Assembly (NCBI RefSeq): GCF_024347655.1
Contig: NZ_AP025514.1
Coordinates: 1,798,001-1,862,000, forward strand
Reading direction: 5' to 3'
DNA from: Vibrio toranzoniae
Lineage (GTDB): Bacteria; Pseudomonadota; Gammaproteobacteria; Enterobacterales; Vibrionaceae
DNA: 64,000 bases
Within the stretch, counting starts at the first letter, position 1; the number at the start of each line of letters is the position of its first letter. Under the pieces are notes generated by a model that was given only the letters and a program-made list of their open reading frames with translations, made no database searches and was not told the origin of the DNA. Below, piece after piece: positions 54,931 through 64,000 of the stretch. Both the position numbers and the translations under genes were made by a program.

Positions 54931-56331
54931 ATGACTTACGCGCCTGTAACAGACGTACTTGGCGGCAAGCTAGCGGTAGACAGTGAAGTAACTGTTCGTG
55001 GCTGGATCCGTTCACGTCGTGATTCCAAAGCTGGAATCTCTTTCCTTGCCATTTATGACGGCTCTTGTTTCGACCCGATTCAGGCCGTGGTTCCTAATAA
55101 TCTGAATAATTACGAAGACGAAGTATTAAAGCTAACAACTGGCTGCTCTGTTGAAGTAACGGGTAAGATTGTTGAGTCTCCTGCGAAAGGTCAAGACTTC
55201 GAGCTAGCAGCAACTGACGTTAAAGTTGTAGGCTGGGTTGAAGACGCTGACACTTACCCAATGGCTAAGACACGTCACTCTATCGAATACCTTCGTGAAG
55301 TTGCTCACCTACGTCCACGTACTAACGTGATCGGCGCAGTAGCACGTGTACGTAACTGTCTATCTCAAGCGATTCACCGTTTCTACCACGAGCAAGGTTT
55401 CTTCTGGACGTCTGCTCCGCTTATCACTGCATCTGATGCAGAAGGCGCTGGTGAAATGTTCCGCGTATCTACGCTAGACATGGAAAACCTACCTCGAACT
55501 GACGAAGGCAAAGTTGACTTCAACGAAGATTTCTTCGGTAAAGAAACTTTCCTAACAGTATCTGGCCAACTTAATGCGGAAGCTTATGCTTGTGCACTAA
55601 GCAAGGTTTACACGTTCGGTCCTACGTTCCGTGCTGAAAACTCAAACACAAGCCGCCACCTAGCTGAGTTCTGGATGGTTGAGCCTGAAATTGCATTTGC
55701 TGATCTGGATGACGCAGCCAAACTTGCTGAAGATATGCTGAAGTACGTTTTCGCTGCTGTTCTTGAAGAGCGTCGTGATGACCTTGAATTCTTCGCATCT
55801 CGCATCGACAAAGAAGCAATCACTCGTCTAGAGCAATTCGTAGACGCTGATTTCGCACAAATTGACTACACTGACGCAATCCAAATCCTACTAGACTCTG
55901 GTAAGAAGTTTGAATTTGACGTTGAGTGGGGCATCGACATGTCTTCTGAGCATGAGCGTTACCTAGCTGAAGAGCACTTTAAAGCACCAGTTATCGTTAA
56001 GAACTACCCGAAAGACATCAAAGCTTTCTACATGCGCTTAAACGACGACGGCAAAACAGTTGCAGCAATGGACGTACTTGCACCAGGCATCGGTGAAATC
56101 ATCGGTGGTGCACAACGTGAAGAGCGTCTAGACATTCTAGACGAGCGCATGGTTGGTATGGGTATCGACCCTGAGCACATGAGCTGGTACCGCGACCTAC
56201 GTAAATACGGTACAGTGCCTCACGCTGGCTTCGGTCTTGGCTTTGAACGTCTAGTGTCTTACGTAACAGGTATGGGCAACGTTCGTGACGTTATCCCGTT
56301 CCCACGTACGCCACGCTCTGCAAACTTCTAA
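54931..56331 (+). CDS. asnS: Asparaginyl-tRNA synthetase
   Basis: 466 residues from [25 protein letters not shown], the same length as E. coli AsnS (recalled). An OB-fold anticodon domain, then the class IIb core: motif 2 [21 protein letters not shown], motif 3 [15 protein letters not shown], and [13 protein letters not shown]. Charges tRNA-Asn. An in-frame ATG six codons earlier is less likely. Strong terminator downstream. Confidence 0.96.
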   Translation: MTYAPVTDVLGGKLAVDSEVTVRGWIRSRRDSKAGISFLAIYDGSCFDPIQAVVPNNLNNYEDEVLKLTTGCSVEVTGKIVESPAKGQDFELAATDVKVVGWVEDADTYPMAKTRHSIEYLREVAHLRPRTNVIGAVARVRNCLSQAIHRFYHEQGFFWTSAPLITASDAEGAGEMFRVSTLDMENLPRTDEGKVDFNEDFFGKETFLTVSGQLNAEAYACALSKVYTFGPTFRAENSNTSRHLAEFWMVEPEIAFADLDDAAKLAEDMLKYVFAAVLEERRDDLEFFASRIDKEAITRLEQFVDADFAQIDYTDAIQILLDSGKKFEFDVEWGIDMSSEHERYLAEEHFKAPVIVKNYPKDIKAFYMRLNDDGKTVAAMDVLAPGIGEIIGGAQREERLDILDERMVGMGIDPEHMSWYRDLRKYGTVPHAGFGLGFERLVSYVTGMGNVRDVIPFPRTPRSANF

Positions 56332-56371
56332 TTCGAACCTTAATCGAAGTTAAAAGTTAGGAACAAATAAG

Positions 56372-56398
56372 AACCTCCGCTCTTGCGGAGGTTTTTTT
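56372..56398 (+). terminator. Terminator of asnS
   Basis: 9-bp GC-rich stem (56372-56380 with 56385-56393), 4-nt loop, then seven T. Confidence 0.95.
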
Positions 56399-56465
56399 AT
56401 ATTCAAAATAAGACGAGACGACGGATACTTCAGCGTATCACCAACAAGAATTACTTATTCGCAGG

Positions 56466-56672
56466 CTAATCGACATCTTGGTCGATAGCGTATTTTATCG
56501 CGAGACCGCAAATAGCCATCATAACAAATGGGATTGCGGCAGTGGTGTATTCTGTCCAAGCCATATCAGCGAATGCTTTTGCCAACAATACGTGGCCGAG
56601 AATAAGCAGAAGAGCACATACAATCGCAACGATAATCAGCTTAGCTTCGTTTCCCATAGTTATTTTCAACAT
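56466..56672 (-). CDS. Small two-helix membrane protein (68 aa)
   Basis: 68 residues with two TM helices (LIIVAIVCALLLILGHVLLAK and AAIPFVMMAICGLAIKYAI). GGAG lies 8 nt upstream of the ATG. Encoded downstream of the MocR regulator on the same strand (111 nt). Family not recognised. Probably a real small inner-membrane protein. Confidence 0.65.
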   Translation of the reverse strand: MLKITMGNEAKLIIVAIVCALLLILGHVLLAKAFADMAWTEYTTAAIPFVMMAICGLAIKYAIDQDVD

Positions 56673-56783
56673 AACGGTATCTCCAGTATTTAATCTACCG
56701 TTATTGAATCACAACTCTCTACTTTATAAGGCGTACAATTACACCACAAACAACCCGTACAGTTACAAGCGCTACCTCTTATA

Positions 56784-58184
56784 TCAGTACGTCATCTGAT
56801 GCGCGATCTTACCAAGTAGAATAAGTGCCTGTTCTTTCTCTTCGGTAAGCTCGTAAGAGAAATTCAACCGAATCGCGTTGTCTACCCTGCCTTCCTCACT
56901 AAACAAATCTCCCGATGCGACACTGATGCCTTGGGCAATCGCTAATTGATGGAATTGCTGGCTGTCAAAGTCAGGAGAGAAACGAACCCAGACAAAGTAA
57001 CCACCAGCAGGTTCTTCAATCTTGATGGAATGTGGGAAGTACTGTTTGATCACGCTAATAAAGCGATCTTTTCTGAGCAACAGGTTTTTACGCAGTTTAC
57101 GCAGGTGGTTATCGTAGCTTTCATGAGTGAGAAAATGTGCAACTCCAAGCTGCACAGGTGCGCTGCTCGACAAGGTAGAGAGAAGCTGAAGCTTTTGAAT
57201 CGCGTCATTGAAACGTGAGTTCACGACCCAACCGACACGATAGCCGGGGCACAGGCTTTTCGAATACGACCCACAAAGCAAAACAGAATCGGTATTATCA
57301 AAGGCTTTTAGTGGCTTAGGTTTGTGCCCCTCATAATAAAGGTCTCCATACACGTCATCTTCAATAATGTAGGCTTCATGTAGTTCTGCAATTTTTACCA
57401 CAAGGCGCTTCGCCTCTTCAGACAAGCTAGTTCCCGTTGGGTTTTGAAAGGTTGTCATCAGCCAACACGCTTTTACATCTTGGTTTTTTAAGGCACGTTC
57501 AAACTGTTCAATGTTCAGTCCGTTAATTGGACAAACATCCACTTCAATCGGGTTAAGCCCTAACCTCTCAACAGCCTGCAAAGCCCCGTAGAATGCAGGC
57601 GACTCAATCACCACGTTGTCGCCCGACTTAGTAACCGTTTGTAGGCTTAAATTTAGCGCTTCCATCGCGCCTGACGTAATCACAATATCTTGATGGTTAA
57701 CCGTTATACCTTGCTGTAGATAACGCTGTGCGATTTGCCTTCTTAGGGACTCACTCCCAGGTGGCAGGTTGTTAATCACACTGGCGCCGGTCATCTTCCT
57801 GCCAGCACTGGCAAGGTTTCGAGTCAAAGTCGGTAATGGGAAAAGGTCAGGGTCTGGGAATGCGGAGCCAAAAGGAATGACACCCTCTGCAGAGCTAGAT
57901 TTCAAAAAATCGAATAGGCGGTCGTTGATCGCTTTCTTTTCGCGCACGAATGGCAGTTTATAGTCAATGCCATCCACTCGTGGCGCGACAAAATAGCCAG
58001 ACTGAGGCTTAGCAATGATCCACCCCTCACTTTCGAGCAATTGATAAGCTTGTAAGACAGTACTGTTGCTGACGTTATAATTACGGCAACTCACGCGTAC
58101 AGAAGGAATTTTTTCCCCAGTTCGCCAAGTGTTATTAGCAATCTGAGTTCGAATATCCTTTGCAAGCTCTTCATAACGCGCCAT
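56784..58184 (-). CDS. MocR-type regulator (GntR HTH fused to aminotransferase)
   Basis: 466 residues. N-terminal GntR winged helix (LAKDIRTQIANNTWRTGEKIPSVRVSCRNYNVSNSTVLQAYQLLE) linked to a fold-type I aminotransferase-like domain with the PLP Lys in SYSKSLCPGYRVGW and conserved FQNPTG, DDVYGDL. Such proteins use PLP as a sensor or cofactor and bind DNA. Common MocR/PdxR relatives regulate vitamin B6, GABA or taurine genes; the target here cannot be told. No obvious divergent partner gene. Confidence 0.9.
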   Translation of the reverse strand: MARYEELAKDIRTQIANNTWRTGEKIPSVRVSCRNYNVSNSTVLQAYQLLESEGWIIAKPQSGYFVAPRVDGIDYKLPFVREKKAINDRLFDFLKSSSAEGVIPFGSAFPDPDLFPLPTLTRNLASAGRKMTGASVINNLPPGSESLRRQIAQRYLQQGITVNHQDIVITSGAMEALNLSLQTVTKSGDNVVIESPAFYGALQAVERLGLNPIEVDVCPINGLNIEQFERALKNQDVKACWLMTTFQNPTGTSLSEEAKRLVVKIAELHEAYIIEDDVYGDLYYEGHKPKPLKAFDNTDSVLLCGSYSKSLCPGYRVGWVVNSRFNDAIQKLQLLSTLSSSAPVQLGVAHFLTHESYDNHLRKLRKNLLLRKDRFISVIKQYFPHSIKIEEPAGGYFVWVRFSPDFDSQQFHQLAIAQGISVASGDLFSEEGRVDNAIRLNFSYELTEEKEQALILLGKIAHQMTY

Positions 58185-58402
58185 CTAATTGTACTACCTA
58201 GAGAAATTTTGTGGGCCCAGATTTTATCACTAACGTTAACAACTATTGCTGCTATCCAAGTGATTACTCCTGATTTCTATAATTGTGTGAAATAGTTCAC
58301 AGATAACTTTGTAAGCTTTGATAGTTTTGTACTCAAGGCGCGAGCTAAGGTCGCTCTTCGCCTCAATGATTTGATGTAACCCAAAAAACATGCGAGACAA
58401 TA

Positions 58403-58702
58403 ATGAAAAAAATAGAAGCAGACCAACTAAGTTACAAAGGAGAGTCAAACGGTGTTCATAGTTGGATAACGCCGAGTGGACAGCCATATTACTGGCACCC
58501 AGACTGGCTCCATATCGCTGAAGATGCGACAGGTTCACATCCAAAGCAGAAACTCGACGTCGAGCAAAACCAAGCACCAACTGAAAAACACGCGGTGTCG
58601 GCTATTCTTAAGCACTTAAACCAATGGGCTGCGGATAAGCTGGCGTCTCATCCTGATATTGAAACAGACTCAGTTGAAGCTGAAATCAATCTGAAAAAGT
58701 AA
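58403..58702 (+). CDS. Small soluble protein of unknown function (99 aa)
   Basis: 99 residues, MKKIEADQLSYKG..., no TM or signal peptide. It contains a short Trp/Tyr-rich patch (GQPYYWHPDWLHI) and an acidic C-terminus. Ribosome site weak (GAG). Followed by a terminator, which supports expression. Family not recognised. Confidence 0.55.
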   Translation: MKKIEADQLSYKGESNGVHSWITPSGQPYYWHPDWLHIAEDATGSHPKQKLDVEQNQAPTEKHAVSAILKHLNQWAADKLASHPDIETDSVEAEINLKK

Positions 58703-58727
58703 TTTGTTTTAAAATCATTAATTTCTT

Positions 58728-58757
58728 ACACCCTATAGGTAATCCGTAGGGTGTTTT
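58728..58757 (+). terminator. Terminator of the 99-residue protein gene
   Basis: 8-bp stem (58728-58735 with 58747-58754), 11-nt loop, then T-rich DNA. Confidence 0.8.
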
Positions 58758-58903
58758 GTTATCAAATACCCTCTTTAGTCAATAAATCTGATTGAAATGG
58801 ATTTTTTTTGGTCTTTCTGTTCACTTCGTATTGTCATAAAAATTCCATACAGGTATAAATACCCATAGATACTATCCCCTCTCAATTGACATGGATGAAG
58901 ATT

Positions 58904-60094
58904 ATGTTTGAAAAAGTGTTAGCTGCTCCCGCCGATCCTATCCTCGGCCTTACTGAAGAGTTTAAAAAAGACTCTCGTGCAGAGAAAATCAACCTTGGTG
59001 TTGGCATCTACAAAAATGAAGATGGTCAAACACCTGTGCTTAAAACAGTAAAGAAAGCAGAAGCTGCACTTCTTGAAAGCGAAAAAACCAAATCTTACCT
59101 AACAATTGAAGGTACAGCTGAATACGGTCTAGCGGTTCAGAAACTTCTTTTCGGTTCAGATGCAGAGATCGTAACGTCTCAACGCGCTAAAACAGCACAA
59201 GCTCCAGGCGGTACAGGTGCACTTCGCGTAGCGGGTGAATTCATCAAGCGCCAACTGGGTGACGTGAAAATCTGGATCAGTAACCCAACTTGGGCTAACC
59301 ACAACGGTGTTTTCGCTGCTGCAGGTATCGAGACAGCCCAATACAGCTACTACAACGCTGAAACCAAAGACAAAGACTTCGCAGGTATGGTTGCTGACCT
59401 GGAGAAAGCTTCAGAAGGCGATATCGTTCTTCTTCACGGCTGCTGTCACAACCCAACAGGTATCGACCCAACAACTGAAGAGTGGGAAGTACTGGCTAAG
59501 CTAGTTGCTGAGAAGAAACTGCTTCCTCTTTTCGATTTTGCTTACCAAGGTTTTGCAAGAGGCGTTGAAGAAGATGCGGCTGGCCTGCGTATTTTTGCTC
59601 AATACAACAAAGAGATCCTTGTTGCTAGCTCATTCTCTAAGAACTTCGGCTTGTACAACGAGCGTGTGGGTGCATTCACTCTAGTTGCTGAATCTGCAGA
59701 CGTAGCAACGACAGCATTCTCTCAAGTTAAGAGCATCATCCGCTCTATCTACTCTAACCCACCAGCCCACGGCAGTGCTGTAGTGACTCACATCCTTGGC
59801 GATGCAGATCTACGTGCTGAATGGGAAGCAGAAGTAGCAGAAATGCGTGACCGTATCCAAGAAATGCGTGAGCTATTCGTAACAACACTGAAATCTGAAG
59901 GTGTTGATGCGGATTTCACATTCATCGAACGTCAAAACGGTATGTTCTCTTTCTCTGGCCTAAGCAAAGAGCAAGTAACTCGCCTAAAAGACGAATTCGC
60001 TATTTACATTGTTGGTTCTGGCCGTATCAGTGTTGCTGGTATGACTAAGTCAAACATGGCGCCTCTATGTAAAGGTATCGCTGCGGTTCTTTAA
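58904..60094 (+). CDS. aspC: Aspartate/aromatic amino acid aminotransferase
   Basis: 396 residues from [23 protein letters not shown] enzyme of class I, with the internal-aldimine Lys in [41 protein letters not shown] and the C-terminal GRISVAGM. Reaction: aspartate + 2-oxoglutarate to oxaloacetate + glutamate; the AspC/TyrB group also uses aromatic substrates, and the two are hard to tell apart here. Terminator downstream. Highly adapted codon use. Confidence 0.9.
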   Translation: MFEKVLAAPADPILGLTEEFKKDSRAEKINLGVGIYKNEDGQTPVLKTVKKAEAALLESEKTKSYLTIEGTAEYGLAVQKLLFGSDAEIVTSQRAKTAQAPGGTGALRVAGEFIKRQLGDVKIWISNPTWANHNGVFAAAGIETAQYSYYNAETKDKDFAGMVADLEKASEGDIVLLHGCCHNPTGIDPTTEEWEVLAKLVAEKKLLPLFDFAYQGFARGVEEDAAGLRIFAQYNKEILVASSFSKNFGLYNERVGAFTLVAESADVATTAFSQVKSIIRSIYSNPPAHGSAVVTHILGDADLRAEWEAEVAEMRDRIQEMRELFVTTLKSEGVDADFTFIERQNGMFSFSGLSKEQVTRLKDEFAIYIVGSGRISVAGMTKSNMAPLCKGIAAVL

Positions 60095-60134
60095 TCGTAA
60101 AGCGAAACCTGTATTTGTAGACCTATAGATATGC

Positions 60135-60160
60135 AAAAAGCCAGCGACTAAGCTGGCTTT
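60135..60160 (+). terminator. Terminator of the aminotransferase gene
   Basis: 9-bp stem around 60137-60145 with 60152-60160, 6-nt loop, A and T tracts on the two sides; also T-rich for the convergent barrel gene. Confidence 0.85.
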
Positions 60161-60239
60161 GTTATGCCTATCTTCTTATTTATGAGCGGTTAAGACACGT
60201 AATCTTTGCGTTACTAACACTTAGTCTCTGTGTTACTAG

Positions 60240-60884
60240 TTAGTACTCAAGGAAAAACTCTACACCTAGCTCATTCGTCCTCTCGCTTCCACCTTTACTC
60301 CCCTCACCATCTCGGTGCTGGTAAGAGCCGCCAATCGCAAACTTATTGGTCACGAGATAGCGCAAACCTAGGTGATAGATCTCTTCATCGAACAAATCAC
60401 TGCGTTTTACTTGCACACTACCGTTTGCAATCCATCGTTTAGCAAAACCATAATTAAGCTCAGCTTTTACCCCTTGGATAAACTCGGTATCTGACTCTAA
60501 TGTTTTATTACTGCCGTTAAGTTCACTTTCTCCCTTAGTAATACCAAGTAGATAAGAAGCCACAATATCGAGGTCTTTCTTAATGCTGTAACGATAGCCA
60601 ACACCCGGCATTAAAGTATCAATTCGAGTGGTACTTTTATCAGGGTGGATGAAACGTGCATTATAGTCGGCCAACAACAACCAATCATCCGTCACCGCAT
60701 AACTGGCACCCAATCCAAACGACGAAGCGTTGTTATTTCCACCAGCATCTTCATTTAAGCTCCCGGAATGCGCCGTGGCATAGATATGGTTATAATCAAG
60801 AATGTTCACACTATGAGTTTCTGCCCACAAACTTGGAGAAAACACAAAAACGGTAGATACCAAACTAAGCTTCCACTTCGACAT
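60240..60884 (-). CDS. Outer-membrane beta-barrel protein
   Basis: 214 residues. A signal peptide (MSKWKLSLVSTVFVFSPSLWA, cut before ETHS), then alternating strands (SFGLGASYAVTDDWLLLADYNARF, MPGVGYRYSIKKDLDIVASYLLG, FAIGGSYQHRDGEG) and a C-terminal strand ELGVEFFLEY. Eight-to-ten-stranded OmpA/OmpX-like barrel of unknown role. Convergent with the aminotransferase gene, divergent from the cNMP/CBS gene. Confidence 0.8.
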   Translation of the reverse strand: MSKWKLSLVSTVFVFSPSLWAETHSVNILDYNHIYATAHSGSLNEDAGGNNNASSFGLGASYAVTDDWLLLADYNARFIHPDKSTTRIDTLMPGVGYRYSIKKDLDIVASYLLGITKGESELNGSNKTLESDTEFIQGVKAELNYGFAKRWIANGSVQVKRSDLFDEEIYHLGLRYLVTNKFAIGGSYQHRDGEGSKGGSERTNELGVEFFLEY

Positions 60885-61034
60885 TCCTATTACCCTTAAA
60901 CTAAAACTCCATTAGTTGAAAGATTAGCCTATCCATAAGACTTCAAAAAGGTTTTACCTCACAGATTGATTTGTGACGGCAAATTATTATGAAATGTTGT
61001 ACCATGAAATCATACAAACTAATGGATGATCATT

Positions 61035-62924
61035 ATGGATGCTGAGTTATTAGAGATTCAAAACTTTCTGGCACAATACCCTCCTTTCACCGATCTCCCT
61101 GAAGAGATGTTGGCGAAAGTCACCAGTAGTGTGGAAATTTCTTATTATCGCCAAGACACACCTATCATTCACTTTGGTGACCAAATTCACGACCTTTACA
61201 TCGTGCGAAGCGGTGAGGTTGAGGTGTATCGTCGTAAGGGCGAGCTCTATAATCGCCTTGATGAAGGTCACCTATTCGGCCAAATGGGTCTACTGACTAA
61301 CAACAAAGTTCGCTTCCCTGTTAAAGCAATAGAAGACACTCTGCTCTACTGTGTCCCAGAGGCAATTTTTCAAGAACTTTATGACAACTATGACTCTTTT
61401 GCTGATTTTGTCGAAGTGGAAGACAATGCGCGATTACGCCAAGCAAACTCCAATAATAACGATGCCAACGATCTATCGACATCAAAGGTAAAAACGCTGC
61501 TCACCGGCGAAGCGCCAATGATAGAGAAAACGTGTACCATCCAACAAGCCGCCACCATGATGGCAGAAGACAACGTCTCTTCTTTACTGATCATCGATCC
61601 AGATATTGTTGAGGATGATGAGGACGATTCAACCCCTGTGATCGGTATTATCACCGACCGTGACTTGTGTACACGTGTACTTGCAGAGGGCCTAGAGCCA
61701 TCAAATGAAGTTTCAAGTGTCATGACGCCGGAAGTTATCTCACTCGACCATAATGCTTACGTATACGAAGCCATGATGACCATGCTTCGCTATAACGTAC
61801 ACCACCTGCCCGTGCTAAAGGATAAGAAGCCGATAGGCATTATCGAAGCGACGGATATCGTACGGTATGAATCTCAAAATTCTCTGCTACTGGTAAGCAG
61901 TATCTTCCAGCAACAAAGTATCGAAGACCTTAAAGTGCTCTCGGAGCAGGTGAAAGATAGCTTTGTACGCTTGGTTAACGAAGATGCCAATGCTCACATG
62001 GTCGGCACCGCGATGTCAGTAATTGGCCGTAGCTTCAAACAACGTATTATTGAATTAGGGGAAGAGCAATTGGGTACGGCGCCCATTCCTTATTGCTTCC
62101 TAGCTCTCGGCTCTATGGGGCGTGATGAACAGCTGCTTGTGACCGACCAAGACAACGCCATCATTCTTGACGATACCTACGATGAGCAAAAGCACGGTAA
62201 GTACTTTGAAGAACTATCAACCTTCATTTGTGATGGTTTAGACCAATGTGGCTATGTTTACTGTACCGGAGACATCATGGCAACCAACCCAACTTGGCGT
62301 ATGACGCGCAGAGAATGGGAAGAGTGCTTTGCGGACTGGATTGATGATCCAAATCCGAAAGCCTTGCTGAATGCTTCTATCTTCTTCGACTTAGATGGTG
62401 TCTATGGCCGTTTGAAATGGGCTGAACAGTTGAACAGTTTCATCGTAAGACGCGCACGCAAGAACAACCGCTTCCTAGCGTGTCTTGCTCGTAACGCACT
62501 CAACCGAACACCACCTCTGGGCTTCTTCAAAGATTTCGTTATGGAGAAAGATGGCCGCCATAACAACTCAATCAACCTTAAGCGTCGTGGTACTGCACCG
62601 TTGGCGGATCTGATTCGTGTTCACTCTTTGGCGGTGGCCTCTCGTTCGAAGAACTCATTTGAACGATTGGATGACATTATCGACGCAGGTATTTTGCCAA
62701 AAGGCAGAGCACAAGACCTGAAAGACGCTATGGAGTTCATCTCTTTGGTTCGTATTCGTCACCAAGCGCACGACGTTGATAACAACATTGAGCCTGATAA
62801 CAACATTGAACCAGAGAATCTATCGGACTTCGAACGACGTAACCTAAAGGACGCATTCCAAATCTTAAGTAATGCGCAAAACTTCCTTAAGTTCCGTTAC
62901 CAAGCTAGCAATAAGTTTAAGTAG
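61035..62924 (+). CDS. cNMP-binding/CBS/DUF294 nucleotidyltransferase-like protein
   Basis: About 629 residues. An N-terminal cyclic-nucleotide-binding domain (about 10-125, IVRSGEVEVYRRKG, LFGQMGL), two CBS domains (about 145-290, IGIITDRDLCTRVLAEG, HHLPVLKDKKPIGIIEATDI), a DUF294 GlnD-like nucleotidyltransferase region (ALGSMGRDEQLLVTDQDNAII) and a DUF294 C-terminal domain. It resembles GlnD-like signalling proteins but with no known substrate. It is followed 5 nt later by a DnaQ-like exonuclease gene, a pairing I recall elsewhere in proteobacteria, often near acetate-metabolism genes. Function unknown. Confidence 0.88.
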   Translation: MDAELLEIQNFLAQYPPFTDLPEEMLAKVTSSVEISYYRQDTPIIHFGDQIHDLYIVRSGEVEVYRRKGELYNRLDEGHLFGQMGLLTNNKVRFPVKAIEDTLLYCVPEAIFQELYDNYDSFADFVEVEDNARLRQANSNNNDANDLSTSKVKTLLTGEAPMIEKTCTIQQAATMMAEDNVSSLLIIDPDIVEDDEDDSTPVIGIITDRDLCTRVLAEGLEPSNEVSSVMTPEVISLDHNAYVYEAMMTMLRYNVHHLPVLKDKKPIGIIEATDIVRYESQNSLLLVSSIFQQQSIEDLKVLSEQVKDSFVRLVNEDANAHMVGTAMSVIGRSFKQRIIELGEEQLGTAPIPYCFLALGSMGRDEQLLVTDQDNAIILDDTYDEQKHGKYFEELSTFICDGLDQCGYVYCTGDIMATNPTWRMTRREWEECFADWIDDPNPKALLNASIFFDLDGVYGRLKWAEQLNSFIVRRARKNNRFLACLARNALNRTPPLGFFKDFVMEKDGRHNNSINLKRRGTAPLADLIRVHSLAVASRSKNSFERLDDIIDAGILPKGRAQDLKDAMEFISLVRIRHQAHDVDNNIEPDNNIEPENLSDFERRNLKDAFQILSNAQNFLKFRYQASNKFK

Positions 62925-62929
62925 GGCCT

Positions 62930-63646
62930 ATGAACAAACTATTTAGATCACCTGCGGTCGATTGGCCTTTTAAATTTGCTCAAAAACTAGAGCGTTCAAA
63001 GGACAAGCGTTTAAAGAAGTTCTACAGTGAGCCACTTCCCGATCCAGACACTCCGCTGTCTGAGGTGACCTTTTTAGCTGTGGATTTTGAAACCACAGGC
63101 TTAAATTCGGCGAAGGATGGCATTATTACCATTGGACTAGTACCTTTTACGCTCAATCGTATTTATCTAAAACAAGCAAGGCATTGGACGCTAAGGCCTA
63201 AGCAAAAACTGGAAGAAGAATCTGTCGTTATTCACGGTATCACACACAATGACATCATCGATGCACCGGACTTAAACGAGGTGCTTGATGAGATTTTGGA
63301 CGCAATGGCCGGACATATTCCTGTTGTTCACTACCGCCGTATTGAGCGTGAGTTCTTAGACAACGCGTTGAAAGTAAGGTTAGGGGAAGGTATTGAATTT
63401 CCAGTATTAGATACACTAGAAATCGAATCTCAAATTCAGAACAAATTGGTTGGTGGCTTCTGGCATAGACTAAAAGGTAAGAAACCCGCATCAATAAGGC
63501 TTGGACAAAGCCGACGTCGCTACCATTTACCAGATTACACCCCACACCACGCTTTGACTGACGCCATTGCAACAGCAGAACTACTCCAAGCACAGATTGC
63601 GCACCATTACAGCTCTGACATGCTTTTAAAAGATTTCTGGCTGTAG
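62930..63646 (+). CDS. DnaQ-like 3'-5' exonuclease
   Basis: 238 residues. DEDDh exonuclease: VDFETTGLN (Exo I), VVHYRRIEREFLDNAL (Exo II region; the expected Asp is not obvious here, R or E sits near it) and HHALTDAIATAELLQAQI (Exo III, His and Asp). Resembles the exonuclease domain of DNA polymerase III epsilon but as a separate protein. Its gene is 5 nt behind the cNMP/CBS/DUF294 gene, so the two are translated together. Role unknown. Confidence 0.85.
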   Translation: MNKLFRSPAVDWPFKFAQKLERSKDKRLKKFYSEPLPDPDTPLSEVTFLAVDFETTGLNSAKDGIITIGLVPFTLNRIYLKQARHWTLRPKQKLEEESVVIHGITHNDIIDAPDLNEVLDEILDAMAGHIPVVHYRRIEREFLDNALKVRLGEGIEFPVLDTLEIESQIQNKLVGGFWHRLKGKKPASIRLGQSRRRYHLPDYTPHHALTDAIATAELLQAQIAHHYSSDMLLKDFWL

Positions 63647-63863
63647 ATGCTGGACATATTAATCGTAGTAAATAACGGGGCACCCTAGCTTGTTAAAACG
63701 CTCGATAACTGCGTTGAAATTTTGATTATAGAATAACTATTTATCGAAAAATCCGCTCTTGTTCTCAAGTCTTTTTCTTGCGCTATTTCGAAATGCTCAC
63801 TGTAATTGGTATTAATTACCATAAGAAGTAGCAGAAGAACTACGATAAATATTTGAAACATAT

Positions 63864-63889
63864 AAAAACGCCGCTTACGCGGCATTTTT
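63864..63889 (-). terminator. Terminator of serC
   Basis: Stem 63870-63874 with 63879-63883, 4-nt loop, extended by A and T tracts on both sides; it follows the serC stop on the minus strand. It also faces the exonuclease gene. Confidence 0.85.
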
Positions 63890-63909
63890 ATTCTTTTCAC
63901 TTAAATAAA

Positions 63910-64000
63910 TTAAGCATATTTATCTTCAAAATCTTTCATGAAGCTCACCAATACTTGGACACCTTCCAATGTCATTGCGTTGTATAGTGATGCTCTCATT
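63910..64000 (-). CDS. serC: Phosphoserine aminotransferase, C-terminal end only
   Basis: Only about the last 29 codons are inside the window, read on the minus strand: MRASLYNAMTLEGVQVLVSFMKDFEDKYA followed by TAA (63910-63912); the longest run quoted here is split as MRASLYNAMTLEGVQ then VLVSFMKDFEDKYA. The C-terminus of E. coli SerC reads MRASIYNAMPLEGVK..., so this is serC, which makes 3-phosphoserine in serine biosynthesis. The N-terminus is beyond the window edge. Confidence 0.85.
   Translation of the reverse strand, partial: MRASLYNAMTLEGVQVLVSFMKDFEDKYA

Noticed and set aside
58236-58580. 114-codon minus-strand reading frame
   Set aside because: Overlaps the 99-residue plus-strand gene with a terminator; no ribosome site.
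63685-63900. 71-codon reading frame with a hydrophobic N-terminus
   Set aside because: Its first codons lie in the serC terminator; no ribosome site at the later ATG.

Overview
The window looks like a piece of the main chromosome of a Vibrio, possibly near the Splendidus clade. The grounds are the ortholog set (PheST, a hemerythrin-GGDEF protein like the one I recall from V. cholerae, HrpA, YcjX-YcjF-TyrR, class I fumarase-PabB, SdaC-SdaA, AsnS), the Gammaproteobacterial sequence features and the moderate GC. No rRNA, tRNA, CRISPR array, prophage or intact insertion sequence was found. Almost all DNA is coding. pheT runs off the left end and serC off the right end.

Layout. 1-3427: pheT (partial), pheS and a hemerythrin-diguanylate cyclase. 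3663-9340: an envelope operon of TetR regulator, MmpL/HAE3-type RND transporter, LolA-like periplasmic protein and outer-membrane barrel. It carries four near-identical 13-bp TGACGA(A/T)TCGTCA-type operators in front of the regulator and the transporter. 9480-11236: a possible IS scrap and two overlapping replication-like genes (DnaT-like, lambda-P-like), the first with a GCACCA hexamer repeat. 11431-17624: a small barrel protein, hrpA and a long MipA/OmpV protein. 17706-23099: an acidic protein with a PhoD-like phosphatase, a TerB-like protein, a DEDDh exonuclease and a CHASE-GGDEF protein. 23341-29120: a DUF2760 / Hsp70 / Hsp70-DUF3731 cluster. 29242-35579: small proteins, rimJ, and tyrR downstream of ycjX-ycjF. 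35744-45296: fumarase, pabB, an H-NOX plus hybrid kinase pair, a Nudix CoA-pyrophosphatase and serine uptake and deamination genes. 45399-45666: a MITE-like element with 20-bp terminal inverted repeats. 45693-52085: an aromatic amino acid permease with a Phe/Tyr-rich leader ORF, fdhD, a LysR regulator and a YdeP-type molybdopterin oxidoreductase, with a perfect FNR-type palindrome and three 13-bp iterons in the divergent promoter region. 52158-64000: queD, a chemoreceptor with a periplasmic c-heme motif, asnS, a MocR regulator, an aspartate/aromatic aminotransferase, a barrel protein, a cNMP/CBS/DUF294 protein with a DnaQ-like exonuclease, and the end of serC.

How the genes fit together. Several unrelated loci sense oxygen, NO or redox state: hemerythrin-GGDEF, H-NOX/kinase, the heme-c chemoreceptor, and the FNR-box oxidoreductase with FdhD. 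Amino-acid metabolism is a second theme: TyrR, the TyrP-like permease, AspC-like aminotransferase, PabB, SdaC/SdaA, SerC, AsnS and PheST. The best candidates for poorly described systems are the TetR-RND-LolA-barrel operon and the J-protein-less double-Hsp70 cluster. Function calls rest on motifs and remembered family sequences; no database search was run.
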